Shown piece after piece: positions 33,901-41,773 of a stretch of DNA of 64,000 nucleotides; the stretch's first letter is position 1; each line of letters opens with the position of its first letter. Below the pieces are notes generated by a model, which saw nothing but the letters and a program-made list of their open reading frames with translations, was not told the origin of the DNA and searched no databases. This stretch comes from Pseudeuparius sepicola (taxonomy: Eukaryota; Arthropoda; Insecta; Coleoptera; Anthribidae). Location: positions 19,125,096 to 19,189,095 of the forward strand of contig OY987308.1 of assembly GCA_963920635.1 (NCBI GenBank). The letters run 5' to 3'. Both the position numbers and the translations under genes were made by a program.

Positions 33901-36643
33901 TTGTAAATTATCACTATAAAGATTACACTAACTATACTACTATTAACTAACTACTACCAGTGATTATTTCTTTTTATAGTCACTGATATTACTAAGCATT
34001 ACTATTCCATTACTCCTCTTATGGTTATTATTATTATTGCAGAATCTATATTGTGGATTGATGAAGCCATTTTTACAACACGTGGCGTTTTCAATAGAAA
34101 AAACACTCACTATTGTTATTGAGTAAAAGAATACCTTATTAAAATATATATTATTTTACTCAATGCTATTGTTCATCAGAAAATACACGACAGTTTATTT
34201 CAGTTCAACAACAATTTCTGATCTATCGAATCAAGTTAATGAGCCAAATATTGTTTGGCAGCAAGACGGTGCTTTAGCGATTAAGTACGTAGAAAAAAAT
34301 ATAATATAATGAATGAAAATAAGAAATATCACTTACTCGCTAATTTCTTTAGTTTTCTCTCAGCCTTTTGCGCTATTATTTTATCATTTTAAATCTTTCG
34401 ATAATTATCGAGATATATGTTGCCAGTGTAGCCAAACATTTTACAATTAACTGATGATAGGATACATCGCGAGAACAATTATTTCCTTCTGTTAACAACC
34501 ACATATTTTGCAGAATTTTGAGACAAATTTCCAGTAGTTTAACACATCTGTAATTACGTACTTCCCCTGTTTTTTTTTTCAATTAAATGATGATGTACGG
34601 CCTGAATACCTGAATTGCGCTAAACGCTATAATATTAAGAAAGGATAACTGAATATGAGGTTTTGTAGTTGTATATGCACGAACACCGTAAAGCCGCGTG
34701 CCTCGGTGCGCCTCGACTGAGAACATCAAGGTGCTCATATTTCCCGCTTTATCTCCGCAGGCATTATACGATCCTCTACATAGCTTTGGCGATGTGTATT
34801 CCGCTCGCCGTTCCGGTATATCTGTGGGACGAGTCGTACTGGAACGCGTTCTTCATCTGCTACGCCTTCAGGAACGGACTGGTGTTGAACTTCACGTGGT
34901 TGGTGAACAGCGCGGCGCATCTCTACGGGACCAAACCGTTCGATAAGTAAGCGGTGGTTGAGATCGACCGGGATTCCGATCTATTTTGACGTCGTCCATT
35001 TGCAGGTTCATAAAACCAGTGGAAAGTCGGTTTGTGGCGTTCGTCTCGGCAGGGGAGGGATGGCACAACTACCACCACGCGTTTCCTTGGGATTATAGAG
35101 CGGCGGAACTGGGGTCCAGGTGAGGCAATACTTTAAAATAATTTTAAGTAAGTGATCTTCTTTACTGGCATGCGTGAATCAGCTTCATAGGACAAAAAGA
35201 GATTTGTGCATGGTGGGTCAGCACAACCCAACCTTTATACAATAAGAAAAAAGAAGTGTTAAGTACACACTTTAAATAAAGAATCCCAGGAAGGAGTCAA
35301 AGCACTATGTGTGTTAGGTATAAAATACATGAGACGGAAATCGCCCTGTGTAGGAACCAAGTTTTGACACAATATTTTGATATCTGACACGGTGATAGGT
35401 GCCAGTATGTGGTACTTAGATACCTTTTAGAGTTATAATGCTCAGCTAGGCGGGTTGTGGTCTTTTGACGTCATACACCAAAGTGGCATAGGCATTTGTG
35501 TAAGTACCTACTTGTTCATAATTGAAAATTTAAAATTAGAATTGCTATATTATAAAAGATTACTAAAATTAAAGACATAAATGTTTTTTATAATTTTTTG
35601 CCTGAAGTTAGGTTCTGATTCAAAGAAAACTGAGAAATTTACAAATATCACCGAATAAAGCTTTTATAATTATTTTAAATTGTTAACAAACGTACGAATG
35701 CAATTCAAATATGTAAATATGTTGTGTTATTCAAAAGATACTAAGAAATACGTTTATTTTTAATTACAAAATGAAGAATTTTACAAAAAATAAAATGTGT
35801 TAATCATGACAGTTGTTTTAATGTGAGAGATAACCAACATTTTTGCTTAGTTAAATATAACACATCGTTTGGACAAAATCAACTGTTTTATAGCGGTTTA
35901 AAATTATTTCATAAAATACCGATATACGTAAAAAATGCTGAAAAACTAAGACTATTCAATTGTTAAAATCTGGTACAATAATATAAATTCATTCACGCAT
36001 TCTTGCAAACTGTTAAATAACTCGCTTTCTTCTGTTTGATTGTCATATTTTCGTCTTAATGCGTTTTTAACACGTTATTTTTATTTATTACCAGCTTATT
36101 GCATCTGCTTATCTGTTCATAAATTTCCACTAGTCAAATAAAATAAATGGGGTTCTTGGTATGACGTTTTCTCCAGAAGGGCTTCCTTCGTTTCCACGTG
36201 TAGGGTTTTAAAGTTTTTTAATATTGTTTTTCCTGGAAACGAAGACTTTTCGGAGAAAACGTTAGATATACAAAAAAAAAACATTTATTTACCATCACAT
36301 ATTGTCGGGTCGCTTGCTAGAAATCCCACCGTTCAAAACACACGTTCTTCCTCTTAACCCACCAACTGAAATATTCCGTTTCGACCATATCCTCAGGTAT
36401 AACTTCACAACGAGTATCATAGACATCCTCGCCGTGCTGGGCTTTGTGTACGACCTACGGACAACTCCGTACAGACTGATAGCGGCCAGAGCTTCGCGTA
36501 CGGGTGACGGTTCTAGATCCCTGAGTCCGGAGGAAGCCAGGCGCCTCGAATTGGCCGCGGGGTCTGTAGAAATCCCCCACGATGAGATCGAGTGCGATGA
36601 ACTCGAAGGGCATACGAAGCTGTTAGCCAGCAGTGCGCAATAA
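24377..36643 (+). CDS. Acyl-CoA delta-9-type fatty-acid desaturase (6 exons)
   Basis: Joining 24377-24587, 27191-27321, 30410-30615, 34761-34946, 35006-35119 and 36397-36643 gives 364 residues with every phase matching. The product should be an ER membrane di-iron enzyme that puts a double bond into acyl-CoA using cytochrome b5, for membrane lipid, cuticular hydrocarbon or pheromone synthesis. The histidine boxes are HRMYAH (87-92), HRQHH (124-128) and HNYHH (265-269), with the extra NSAAH ligand (232-236). Hydrophobic segments lie near 43-70, 95-112, 188-205 and 208-228. DHRQHHKYSDTDADPHN and FFFSHIGWLM are classic family blocks. The join of exons 1 and 2 (LLW-S-LGIS) is in phase but roughly 8-10 residues shorter than usual, so a micro-exon in intron 1 may have been missed. 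The exact regiospecificity cannot be read from sequence. Confidence 0.92.
24601..25441. mobile_element. TA-flanked palindrome with CAGGGTGG ends (P4)
   Basis: This 841-bp palindrome has arms of about 400 bp (for example ACTCTCTTGTTTAAAACAAA against its complement) meeting near 25030. The ends are CAGGGTGGTAAATTATAT and its near complement with TA on both sides (24599-24600; 25442-25443). It is non-coding. A short deleted relative lies at 32320-32398. Confidence 0.85.
25450..25976 (+). repeat. Dispersed repeat interrupted by an insertion
   Basis: Blocks match 35250-35640 in reverse complement: TATGCCAATTTGGTG-like, ATATTTTGATATCTGRCAC, GTCAAAACTTGGTT. The match resumes at 27089-27165 (CGATTTCCGTCTCA), so the element at 25977-27076 split this copy. 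Confidence 0.7.
25977..27076. mobile_element. Unclassified 1.1-kb element with 12-bp target duplication
   Basis: TACTCAGGGCGA occurs immediately before (25965-25976) and after (27077-27088). Near the ends lies a perfect inverted repeat CGATAAAGACAGGCCATGG (from 25983) against CCATGGCCTGTCTTTATCG (to 27076), followed by GTCACGTGA on both sides. The interior has a TATATAATA box-like site near 26044 and a GC-rich block at about 26530-26930. No transposase is seen. The unoccupied relative of the site is at about 35340 on the other strand. Confidence 0.7.
27191..27321 (+). CDS. Desaturase exon 2: first histidine box
   Basis: TTTACTGCAG precedes it. It encodes LGISLAAGEGVTIGAHRMYA then HKAFKGRFITRLGLVLLHTV and AGQ. 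HRMYAH supplies iron ligands. The donor is GTAGTT in phase 0. Confidence 0.92.
27322..28419 (+). other. Desaturase intron 2, first part
   Basis: AT-rich intron with a run of nine G at about 27518 and a TGGGATGATCTGATCCCAT hairpin near 27792. No gene is evident until the antisense exon at 28420. Confidence 0.5.
28420..28622 (-). CDS. Orphan coding-like terminal exon, antisense in desaturase intron
   Basis: After an AAACAG acceptor the minus strand reads LFNTTRKNARNGALPSRNLT then EEAAESKKVTNGDEENGEIV, IVFMTNRDAFLEQTELTEET and KKIFIS before TAA, 66 residues rich in Glu, Lys and Asn. An AATAAA lies 11 bases past the stop (28404-28409). This resembles the end of a real or recently lost gene nested in intron 2. 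No family is recognised and no upstream exon was found; a fragment of a transposon protein is possible. Confidence 0.4.
28623..29425 (+). other. Desaturase intron 2, middle part
   Basis: AT-rich sequence with no recognisable exon or element end. A small GC-richer patch lies near 28860-28930. Confidence 0.5.
29426..30337. mobile_element. CAGGGACTC-family hAT copy with two identical-type ends
   Basis: The left end CAGGGATTCTTTAAAATAAG is followed by GGACCCAGCATGTCACAG. The right end is the mirror image (TGTGACATGCTGGGTCCCC). In the intact copy at 55733-56780 the two ends differ (type A, CATTATAC; type B, CATGTCACAG). Here both are type B, with inverted arms of about 200 bp. The interior matches the family up to TTCTTAAAT and then switches. 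No 8-bp duplication is seen. Confidence 0.75.
30410..30615 (+). CDS. Desaturase exon 3: second histidine box
   Basis: It encodes NCMWVWVRDHRQHHKYSDTD then ADPHNASRGFFFSHIGWLM and SRKHPAVIDKGKAIDMSD. HRQHH supplies iron ligands. The donor GTAAGTA overlaps the TA next to a degraded palindromic element. Confidence 0.93.
30623..32317. mobile_element. Large inverted-repeat element (P5), degraded left end
   Basis: Arms of about 210 bp (for example GAAAATAGAACGTCGCGTTT and its complement near 32190) enclose about 1.2 kb. The right end is CCCCCTG followed by TA. The left end has drifted (CGCCGGCG after TA). Inside are an (AT)n tract and a nested palindrome around 31370-31450 with TTGCGCGCAC arms. 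The left end begins seven bases into the intron. Confidence 0.7.
30849..30919. repeat. (AT)n microsatellite
   Basis: About 70 bases of nearly pure AT dinucleotide, inside the inverted-repeat element P5. Confidence 0.95.
32320..32398. mobile_element. Internally deleted relative of palindrome P4
   Basis: CAGGGTGGCTCATTATAAAT then TTGACACCCCCCTTGTTAG and GAGGTTAGAAAAAATGGAAC match the ends of 24601-25441 but only about 80 bp remain. It starts directly at the right TA of P5, so one element inserted next to the other. Confidence 0.65.
32768..32965 (+). pseudogene. C-terminal fragment of a DUF4817/mariner-type transposase
   Basis: The frame reads WGYLKNKIYFDRPGNVEILK then SRIQKEIHILSTEHSNFIVD and ends EQDGGHVEHL. 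This is the family's usual C-terminal block (FLWGxLKxxVY, then INxCIEVxGGHFEHL). It is open to its natural stop but lacks the rest. Confidence 0.7.
33077..34290 (+). pseudogene. Broken DUF4817/mariner-type transposase
   Basis: 33077-33334 gives the N-terminal helix-turn-helix block (CEYAQKIYPGRVLPHHTYFK, then LRINGSLKNKDKRNKPR). Near 33750 comes MENPRQSIKDASRYLQISWS, the second DNA-binding block. Near 34040 comes ILWIDEAIFTTRGVFNRKNT, the region of a catalytic Asp, and near 34240 NEPNIVWQQDGALA, the next acidic block. Frames are separated by stops and spacers, so the gene is dead. It is a separate copy from the C-terminal fragment at 32768-32965, which lies on the wrong side. Confidence 0.65.
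33460..33489. repeat. Perfect hairpin CCTCCGATCAAAT
   Basis: CCTCCGATCAAAT and its complement ATTTGATCGGAGG are separated by four bases. It resembles the hairpin at 8078-8105. Confidence 0.6.
34761..34946 (+). CDS. Desaturase exon 4: membrane hairpin and NSAAH ligand
   Basis: It encodes HYTILYIALAMCIPLAVPVY then LWDESYWNAFFICYAFRNGL and NFTWLVNSAAHLYGTKPFD. The two hydrophobic segments form the second membrane pair. NSAAH provides another iron ligand. CTCCGCAG acceptor, GTAAGC donor. Confidence 0.93.
   Translation, partial: ALYDPLHSFGDVYSARRSGISVGRVVLERVLHLLRLQERTGVELHVVGEQRGASLRDQTVR
35006..35119 (+). CDS. Desaturase exon 5: third histidine box
   Basis: It encodes FIKPVESRFVAFVSAGEGWH then NYHHAFPWDYRAAELGS. 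HNYHH completes the di-iron site. The preceding intron is only 59 bp, the shortest in the gene. Confidence 0.93.
35250..35640 (-). repeat. Dispersed repeat with uninterrupted site
   Basis: Reverse-complement relative of 25450-25976 plus 27089-27165. Around 35340-35350 it carries the CAGGGCGATTTCCGTCTC junction unbroken, which shows the pre-insertion state of the locus occupied by the element at 25977-27076. Confidence 0.7.
35641..36396 (+). other. Desaturase intron 5, no gene
   Basis: AT-rich. Near 36159-36262 a weak inverted repeat (GACGTTTTCTCC against GGAGAAAACGTTA, GTTTCCACG against CTGGAAACGAAG) encloses about 80 bp. Confidence 0.5.
36397..36643 (+). CDS. Desaturase exon 6: C-terminus
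   Basis: It encodes YNFTTSIIDILAVLGFVYDL then RTTPYRLIAARASRTGDGSR, the conserved family end, followed by a variable acidic tail ending TKLLASSAQ before TAA. Confidence 0.92.
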
Positions 36644-36891
36644 TGGATAATTATATGTATTTTTGAGGAAAGAAAAGGACTAATCTAGTATGATAAAATC
36701 AAAATCAAAGCGGCTATGCGTTCTGGTTCTACATTTAAAATACATTTTTTTGTATATTGCGTGTTTCAGTATTGTCTATAATAGCTTACTAATAAAAAAC
36801 AGTGGGAGCCAAAAAAATATACGACATATTGATTTTGATTACGTACGAAAATTACTTATTGTGATTGTTATGTTATGATGTTAAATTGAGC

Positions 36892-36897
36892 AATAAA
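36892..36897 (+). terminator. Polyadenylation signal of the desaturase gene
   Basis: AATAAA about 250 bases past the stop codon, before a dispersed repeat begins. It is the best-placed signal in this stretch. Confidence 0.5.
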
Positions 36898-36904
36898 TTG
36901 TTAA

Positions 36905-37215
36905 TATATTAAAACAATAGTTATTTTCCTGAAGTCGGCAGTGAAGTGTCTCAAAATCGTCATTAAAAGCTCCGAAATCGGCACTGAAGTAGTTCATTAT
37001 TGTACGATTTTTTCAATAAGTAGGCCTTGGCAAGATGTAAACATCAAACGTCAGACGTGGGGCCAAATTGTTACCTATAGCTATAGCAGTGCAATCTTTC
37101 AGTATAAATATTTTAGTAGGTTTGAATATCAATCTATTTTTCATGGAGGCTGCACAACAGGCAGCAGTTTGGAGTTTCTGTTGGGAAGCGTCGTGCCTCC
37201 TCATACTTTCAAAAA
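36905..37215 (+). repeat. Dispersed repeat, copy 2
   Basis: Matches 17640-18140: AAAATCGTCATTAAAAGC, ATTGTACGATTTTTTCAATA, GATGTAAACATCAAACGTCA and GGCTGCACAA. This copy lacks about 45 bases present in the other after the CAGACG word. Confidence 0.65.
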
Positions 37216-37224
37216 AAAATAATT

Positions 37225-37372
37225 TGCTGCTGAGAAAAGAATGGCATACACCGTTTGCGCATGTCCAAGTATAGTTTAAATTTAATGTTATTCAATCATT
37301 TAAACGATTTATTTGATGTAAAGTTTACTTGGACAAACGGTATGCCATCTTTTCTTCAGCAGTTTTATGACA
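37225..37372. repeat. Inverted repeat with CTGCTGARAAAAGA ends
   Basis: CTGCTGAGAAAAGAATGGCA followed by CCGTTTGCGC is answered by a right arm with CAAACGGTATGCCAT and CTTTTCTTCAGCAG. Arms of about 40 bp suggest a small foldback element. No target duplication was fixed. Confidence 0.65.
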
Positions 37373-38646
37373 AGAACATACATTCTTATCATTAGCAGCC
37401 AGTTCAGAAACGTGGAAAAATTAAGTATTAAAATACAAGTTCAGGTGACAATAGTACCCTTTGGGTCCATGTTAACGGTATGTCTCTAGGTTCCCGAAGA
37501 ATTTTCTATTTTGAACTTTGTTATAAAACACGTGGCAGCCTGACTAAAATACTAAAATCATATCAAGAACCCAGGATGACTCTCTGATTCATACCTTATT
37601 AGTGTGAGAATATACGCAATATAGTGCCCTTTGAAAGGCATACCGAGTAAAATCACGTCCAAAAATCTGTCACTATCTCTCGGTCTATAGAAGGTGATAG
37701 AAGTATAAACTATATGGGTAATTATTTAACCTGTTATTATGTAATATGCCCTCGTAAGAGTTCCTGGTGACGTCACGTCCCCACTAACCTGAAATTTAAA
37801 TTTTAGTTTCAATTTTTTGATTTAATAAAAAAAAAACAATCTAGCCAGCTCTTGGGACTTTAAAGCCCTTACCTTAAAAACGGGAAATATTTTTTTACTG
37901 CATCCAAAATAAGGTTAAATCAATAATCCATTTATTAAAAAAATCTTAAATATAATTTATTTACAAATAGTATTTCTAAATTTTTATTGTTAATATAACA
38001 TATAAAAATAAAATATATTTATAATAACCATTATCTATAATAAATAAAATATAAATGCTACAACATAAATGCGTGGCTTACTTAACAATTAATCCTATTT
38101 ACATGTTGAGTAGAAAATGTATGTACGTACATTTTAATCACACAATTCCGCCTATCAAAAACACAGAATTTATATTTTATGTTTCCGCATTAAGAGAATA
38201 ATAAATGTGTTTACAAGACAGCATGGTTGAATAAAATTATTGCCGTAATAATTGACACATTGGCATCATAGCGGAAGACAAAGAAAGATTTACAGGAAAT
38301 TTTTTAAGTACAGTTGGATATTACTATTTCCAATATTACGCTGACTAACATTAAGTAAATACAAAAAATACAAGATACAATAACATTAATAATCAATTTG
38401 GTCGATTCGAGGCGATTACCACTATCTCTCATTTATTTTATTTACCTAAATCTTAAGTACCATTTTTTAAACGTCTCCAATGAATTGTTCTTAGATTTTA
38501 CATCACTCACGGCACGAATCATAAAAAATATTCTTCGTTCTAACGTCTTTCCCATCACATATGTCCAAACCAAACGCACTATAGGTAACTTCCATCACGT
38601 TTATATTACTTTATGTGTTTTTAATATTTATAAAGAGCAGTGAGTA
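37373..38646. other. Intergenic DNA between desaturase and transporter
   Basis: AT-rich, with a poly-A-like run near 37825 and long AT stretches at 37960-38050. No exon, RNA gene or element end was recognised. Confidence 0.5.
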
Positions 38647-39290
38647 TAGTAGTGCAGGGACTCTTTAAAATAAGGGGACCCAGCATGTCACAGTCTATCA
38701 CTTAGGAAAAGAGAAGCCATGAAGAAGTTTGTTTTCTGTCGACTCCAAGGAGACCACAAAGGGGCTGGTACAAGGTTATGTTATGTCAGTGTCCAACTGC
38801 CATCAGGTTTTATGTGACATGTCAGTGCCATAGATTCTAAAGGAGGCAAAATATTACTCATCATAATTCACAATTTTTTAAGTTTTCTAACTTACAGATA
38901 CCCAGATGTGTCAATTAAAGCTAATGCGGCCGCCAGTAGTAGTTCCAATAATTGCAACCAGATTTTTCCTGCATCACCTTTAGTAATCCTACAATTCCCA
39001 TTACGTGGGCATTACGTATAAGTAGGTACTTCGTATTTCGTAAATTTTAAATTATTAAGCAGGTACCTTCAGTCAGGTCTTTTTTTAAAGAGTTTTTATC
39101 TACGACTACAAGTTTATTTTAAGTTTGTGAGGTACCTTGGGAGAGAAATAAAGTTACAAAAATTTTATAATGAACACCGAAAAAAACTACCATGATTAGA
39201 ACTACTAGACCTAATCTTATTAGTCCATCCCGAAATCTGTGAAAGTTCTTTGGGTAGATACATTTAACAAGGGAAGAAAGTTCAAGTATA

Positions 39291-40185
39291 GAGGAAAGTC
39301 ACCTAATTTCGCATAGTGGTTTATCTAAGAAGCCATCTGTTGTTTTAAATTGAAACCTCACCCTATAGAATGCAAAAAGTCAAATTAAGCCCACTATGCA
39401 ATATTGTGGTGGTACAATCTCTCTCCATTAGATGGCAGCTCCAAACGTCTAAATTGCATGGCGGAGTTTTATGTTCAGTCGCGATTTGAGCTGTGTCGAT
39501 CTCTGAAATAATCATTCCAGAATTTTGTGTTTGCGTACTAATTAAGTTAATATATTAATTAAGCCGGTATTCTAGTCAGAATTAAACAGAGTTCAAAAAT
39601 AACAGTACTGCATTAATCTAACCTAAAAAGTGAAAAGGTGCCTAATTTCGGATAGTCTGAAGTTCCTAATTTCGGATACCAGAAACCCAAAATTCTGGCT
39701 TAATATAATATGCTGGTTGCGAGTAAATTGTTTATTTTCAGAAAAAGTGACAGATCCATTGAAACTGGCTATTATAATGAGGTCAGAGGAAAACAAATGG
39801 GATACCTTGTCCTAATGTCTCCAATTTTGTTTCGGTCCCGAAACATTGGAAATTACATCAAACAAGCTAATAAAGAAGCTAGAAAAAACGTATGTGTGCG
39901 CCTTTTGTTTAAATATATAGTTTTTACACTTGTAGAAAGTAGTCTCTTAATTTCGGATACAGTGGCCGAAATTAGGAACCTTTTTTCAGTCGCACCAAAA
40001 TGTACCGAATTCATATACCGTCGTTTTCTTGGAAAAATTAAATGTAGTAAAATTCTTTTGACAATAAATTTTGTTTCATTATAACACGTTGCATATGCTT
40101 ATATGAAAAAATAAATAAAAAACACTTCTGTATAATAAATACCTAGTAAATTTAAAGTAGTATCCGAAATTCTGCGACTTTCCCT
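39291..40185. mobile_element. Nested TA-flanked element, GAGGAAAGTC ends
   Basis: GAGGAAAGTCACCTAATTTC at the left and GAAATTCTGCGACTTTCCCT at the right form imperfect terminal repeats next to TA (39289-39290; 40186-40187). Other copies of the host hAT run straight through this point. The interior repeats the word CTAATTTCGGATA near 39640, 39664 and 39950, and inverted near 39968. The open frames (39710-40084 and shorter) show no known domain. Confidence 0.75.
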
Positions 40186-40473
40186 TACATATTACAAATG
40201 GATTGAGTAGCCTGGTAACAAGGTGCAATAGCGACAAATTCTTAAATAAGCAAAATCGGCACTACTGACTTACCATACTTAAATTCGTGGAAATATTTGC
40301 TGGAAATCAATTTCAACTATAAAATAAATTTGTTTCATTTGACAGTTGCCATATTCTGCACTTGTAAGCCACATTGCCAAGTCTAATTTGTAGAAATCAT
40401 GGAAACCATTATTAATTTTTACTAACAATCAAAGTACCTGTTATATTCATAGATTCTCCAATAAAATGGCATA

Positions 40474-41491
40474 CCGTAGCGCGGTGTTACTTTAAAACCG
40501 TTTTGACATATTTGTCACTAAAACTACCTGTAAAAATAAGCTAATAAATTGGCGGCTAATGTATGTGATATTTCTGATACTTGGCTACAGCTGCAACCAT
40601 TTAAATTGTCAGACAAATGTGATGGTTACGAGTTTTATTTTTTTAAATTTTTGTGTAAAGTAACCTAACTGCGGTGTCAAATTACACAGTGATATAAAAA
40701 TGCATAAAATTCAAAGTAGGACTGTATGAATGGAGACTTTACACATTTTGTAAATTTTAAAAAGTGTGTCGACTCGAAACATTTATTTAATAAAAAAAAC
40801 TGCAAATTTTAACAAAAGTAAAAGTTTAATTCTTGTAAGACATAAAATATCAATATAGAAAACTTAAAAAAAACATTCTAAAATCGAAAAAAAGTATAAA
40901 TAAGTAATATTCAGTCTTAGAAATTGTAGTTTGTCGTGTCTATTAGTTGGAATGAATATATCCCTCTCTTCACATTTTGAGGTTTTAAATGTTTAATAAT
41001 ATCGCCTTCACTTTGCTGTTGCCCAGTTTCCTTTTATATACGCGGCCCACATTGTAAACTGAAATAAAAAGTTCATATTTACCGAGTTATTTACCAACTT
41101 TATAAATCCAAACTTATGTGTAAAGTAACCCTAATGTACAAAAAACAACATAACTTTCTAAGGGAATATTACATTATTTATTTAAAATTCACAGTGTTCA
41201 TAAACCAACTTATGTTGTATATAGCCAAACAATGTCAAAACAGTTACCAAATTAAGGCAGGTACACATACACATACCTGTTGTTGAAACGACCAAAATTC
41301 CGCGCCACTACAAGCGTCCACCACGTTTGTCTCACAACACACTAAAAATTGTTCCCTTATTGTATTGTATTGTGGCCTTGACGAATGCTCAGTTGATTTA
41401 TTGCCAGATTTCATCAAAATTTACCTTTTAGAGGGAACATGCCTGTCTGTGTAAAGTGACCAATAAGTTGCAAAGTAACACCGCGTTACGG
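40474..41491. mobile_element. Nested TA-flanked element, CCGTARCGCGGTG ends
   Basis: CCGTAGCGCGGTGTTACTTT and AAAGTAACACCGCGTTACGG are near-perfect terminal repeats with TA on both sides (40472-40473; 41492-41493). Sister copies of the host hAT show the empty site (ACATACTTGGCATCAC). Inside, GTAAAGTRACC recurs near 40655, 41120 and 41450. It is probably Tc1/mariner-type and non-coding. Confidence 0.82.
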
Positions 41492-41620
41492 TACTTGGCA
41501 TCACTGATACCATTAGAATGAGGAAAGAATAAGCCTCACTATGGAAATGCCGGTTTCCCTTACTTTAAAGTTAAAGAGTCCCTGTAGTAGTGTATACTAT
41601 AATCACTGTACAGTTAGAAT

Positions 41621-41773
41621 TTAGTGGTCAGTCAGCCGGCGAGGCGTCGGCGGATGTTCTAGCGTCGATGGCAGCGGGCCTCTTCCAGTTTCCGGCAGCA
41701 GAAGAACAGAAAGACCGCCCAGAGCCCCAAAGGCGGCCAATGTGGCCAGCGGTAAGCTGTGGTGCGCAGCGCC
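41621..41773 (-). CDS. Transporter last exon
   Basis: It encodes GAAHHSLPLATLAAFGALGG then LSVLLLPETGRGPLPSTLE and a short tail ending RRLTDH before TAA. This is the last membrane helix and the conserved LPET end of SLC22 carriers. Confidence 0.82.
   Translation of the reverse strand, partial: GAAHHSLPLATLAAFGALGGLSVLLLPETGRGPLPSTLEHPPTPRRLTDH

Larger units (their letters stand above)
38655..41584 (-). mobile_element. CAGGGACTC-family hAT element with two nested insertions
   Basis: Ends CAGGGACTCTTTAAAATAAG and TTAAAGAGTCCCTG are flanked by a perfect 8-bp duplication TAGTAGTG (38647-38654; 41585-41592), which defines a hAT. Relative to 55733-56780 it is inverted (type B left, type A right). 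Removing the two TA-flanked insertions leaves about 1.0 kb, matching the other copies. It has no transposase gene. Its right edge lies 28 bases past the transporter stop codon (minus strand), within the presumed 3' UTR. Confidence 0.88.

Noticed and set aside
34669..34760. Desaturase exon 4 starting further left
   Set aside because: The open frame to the left has no family similarity. Similarity starts exactly after CTCCGCAG, and the phase fits there.
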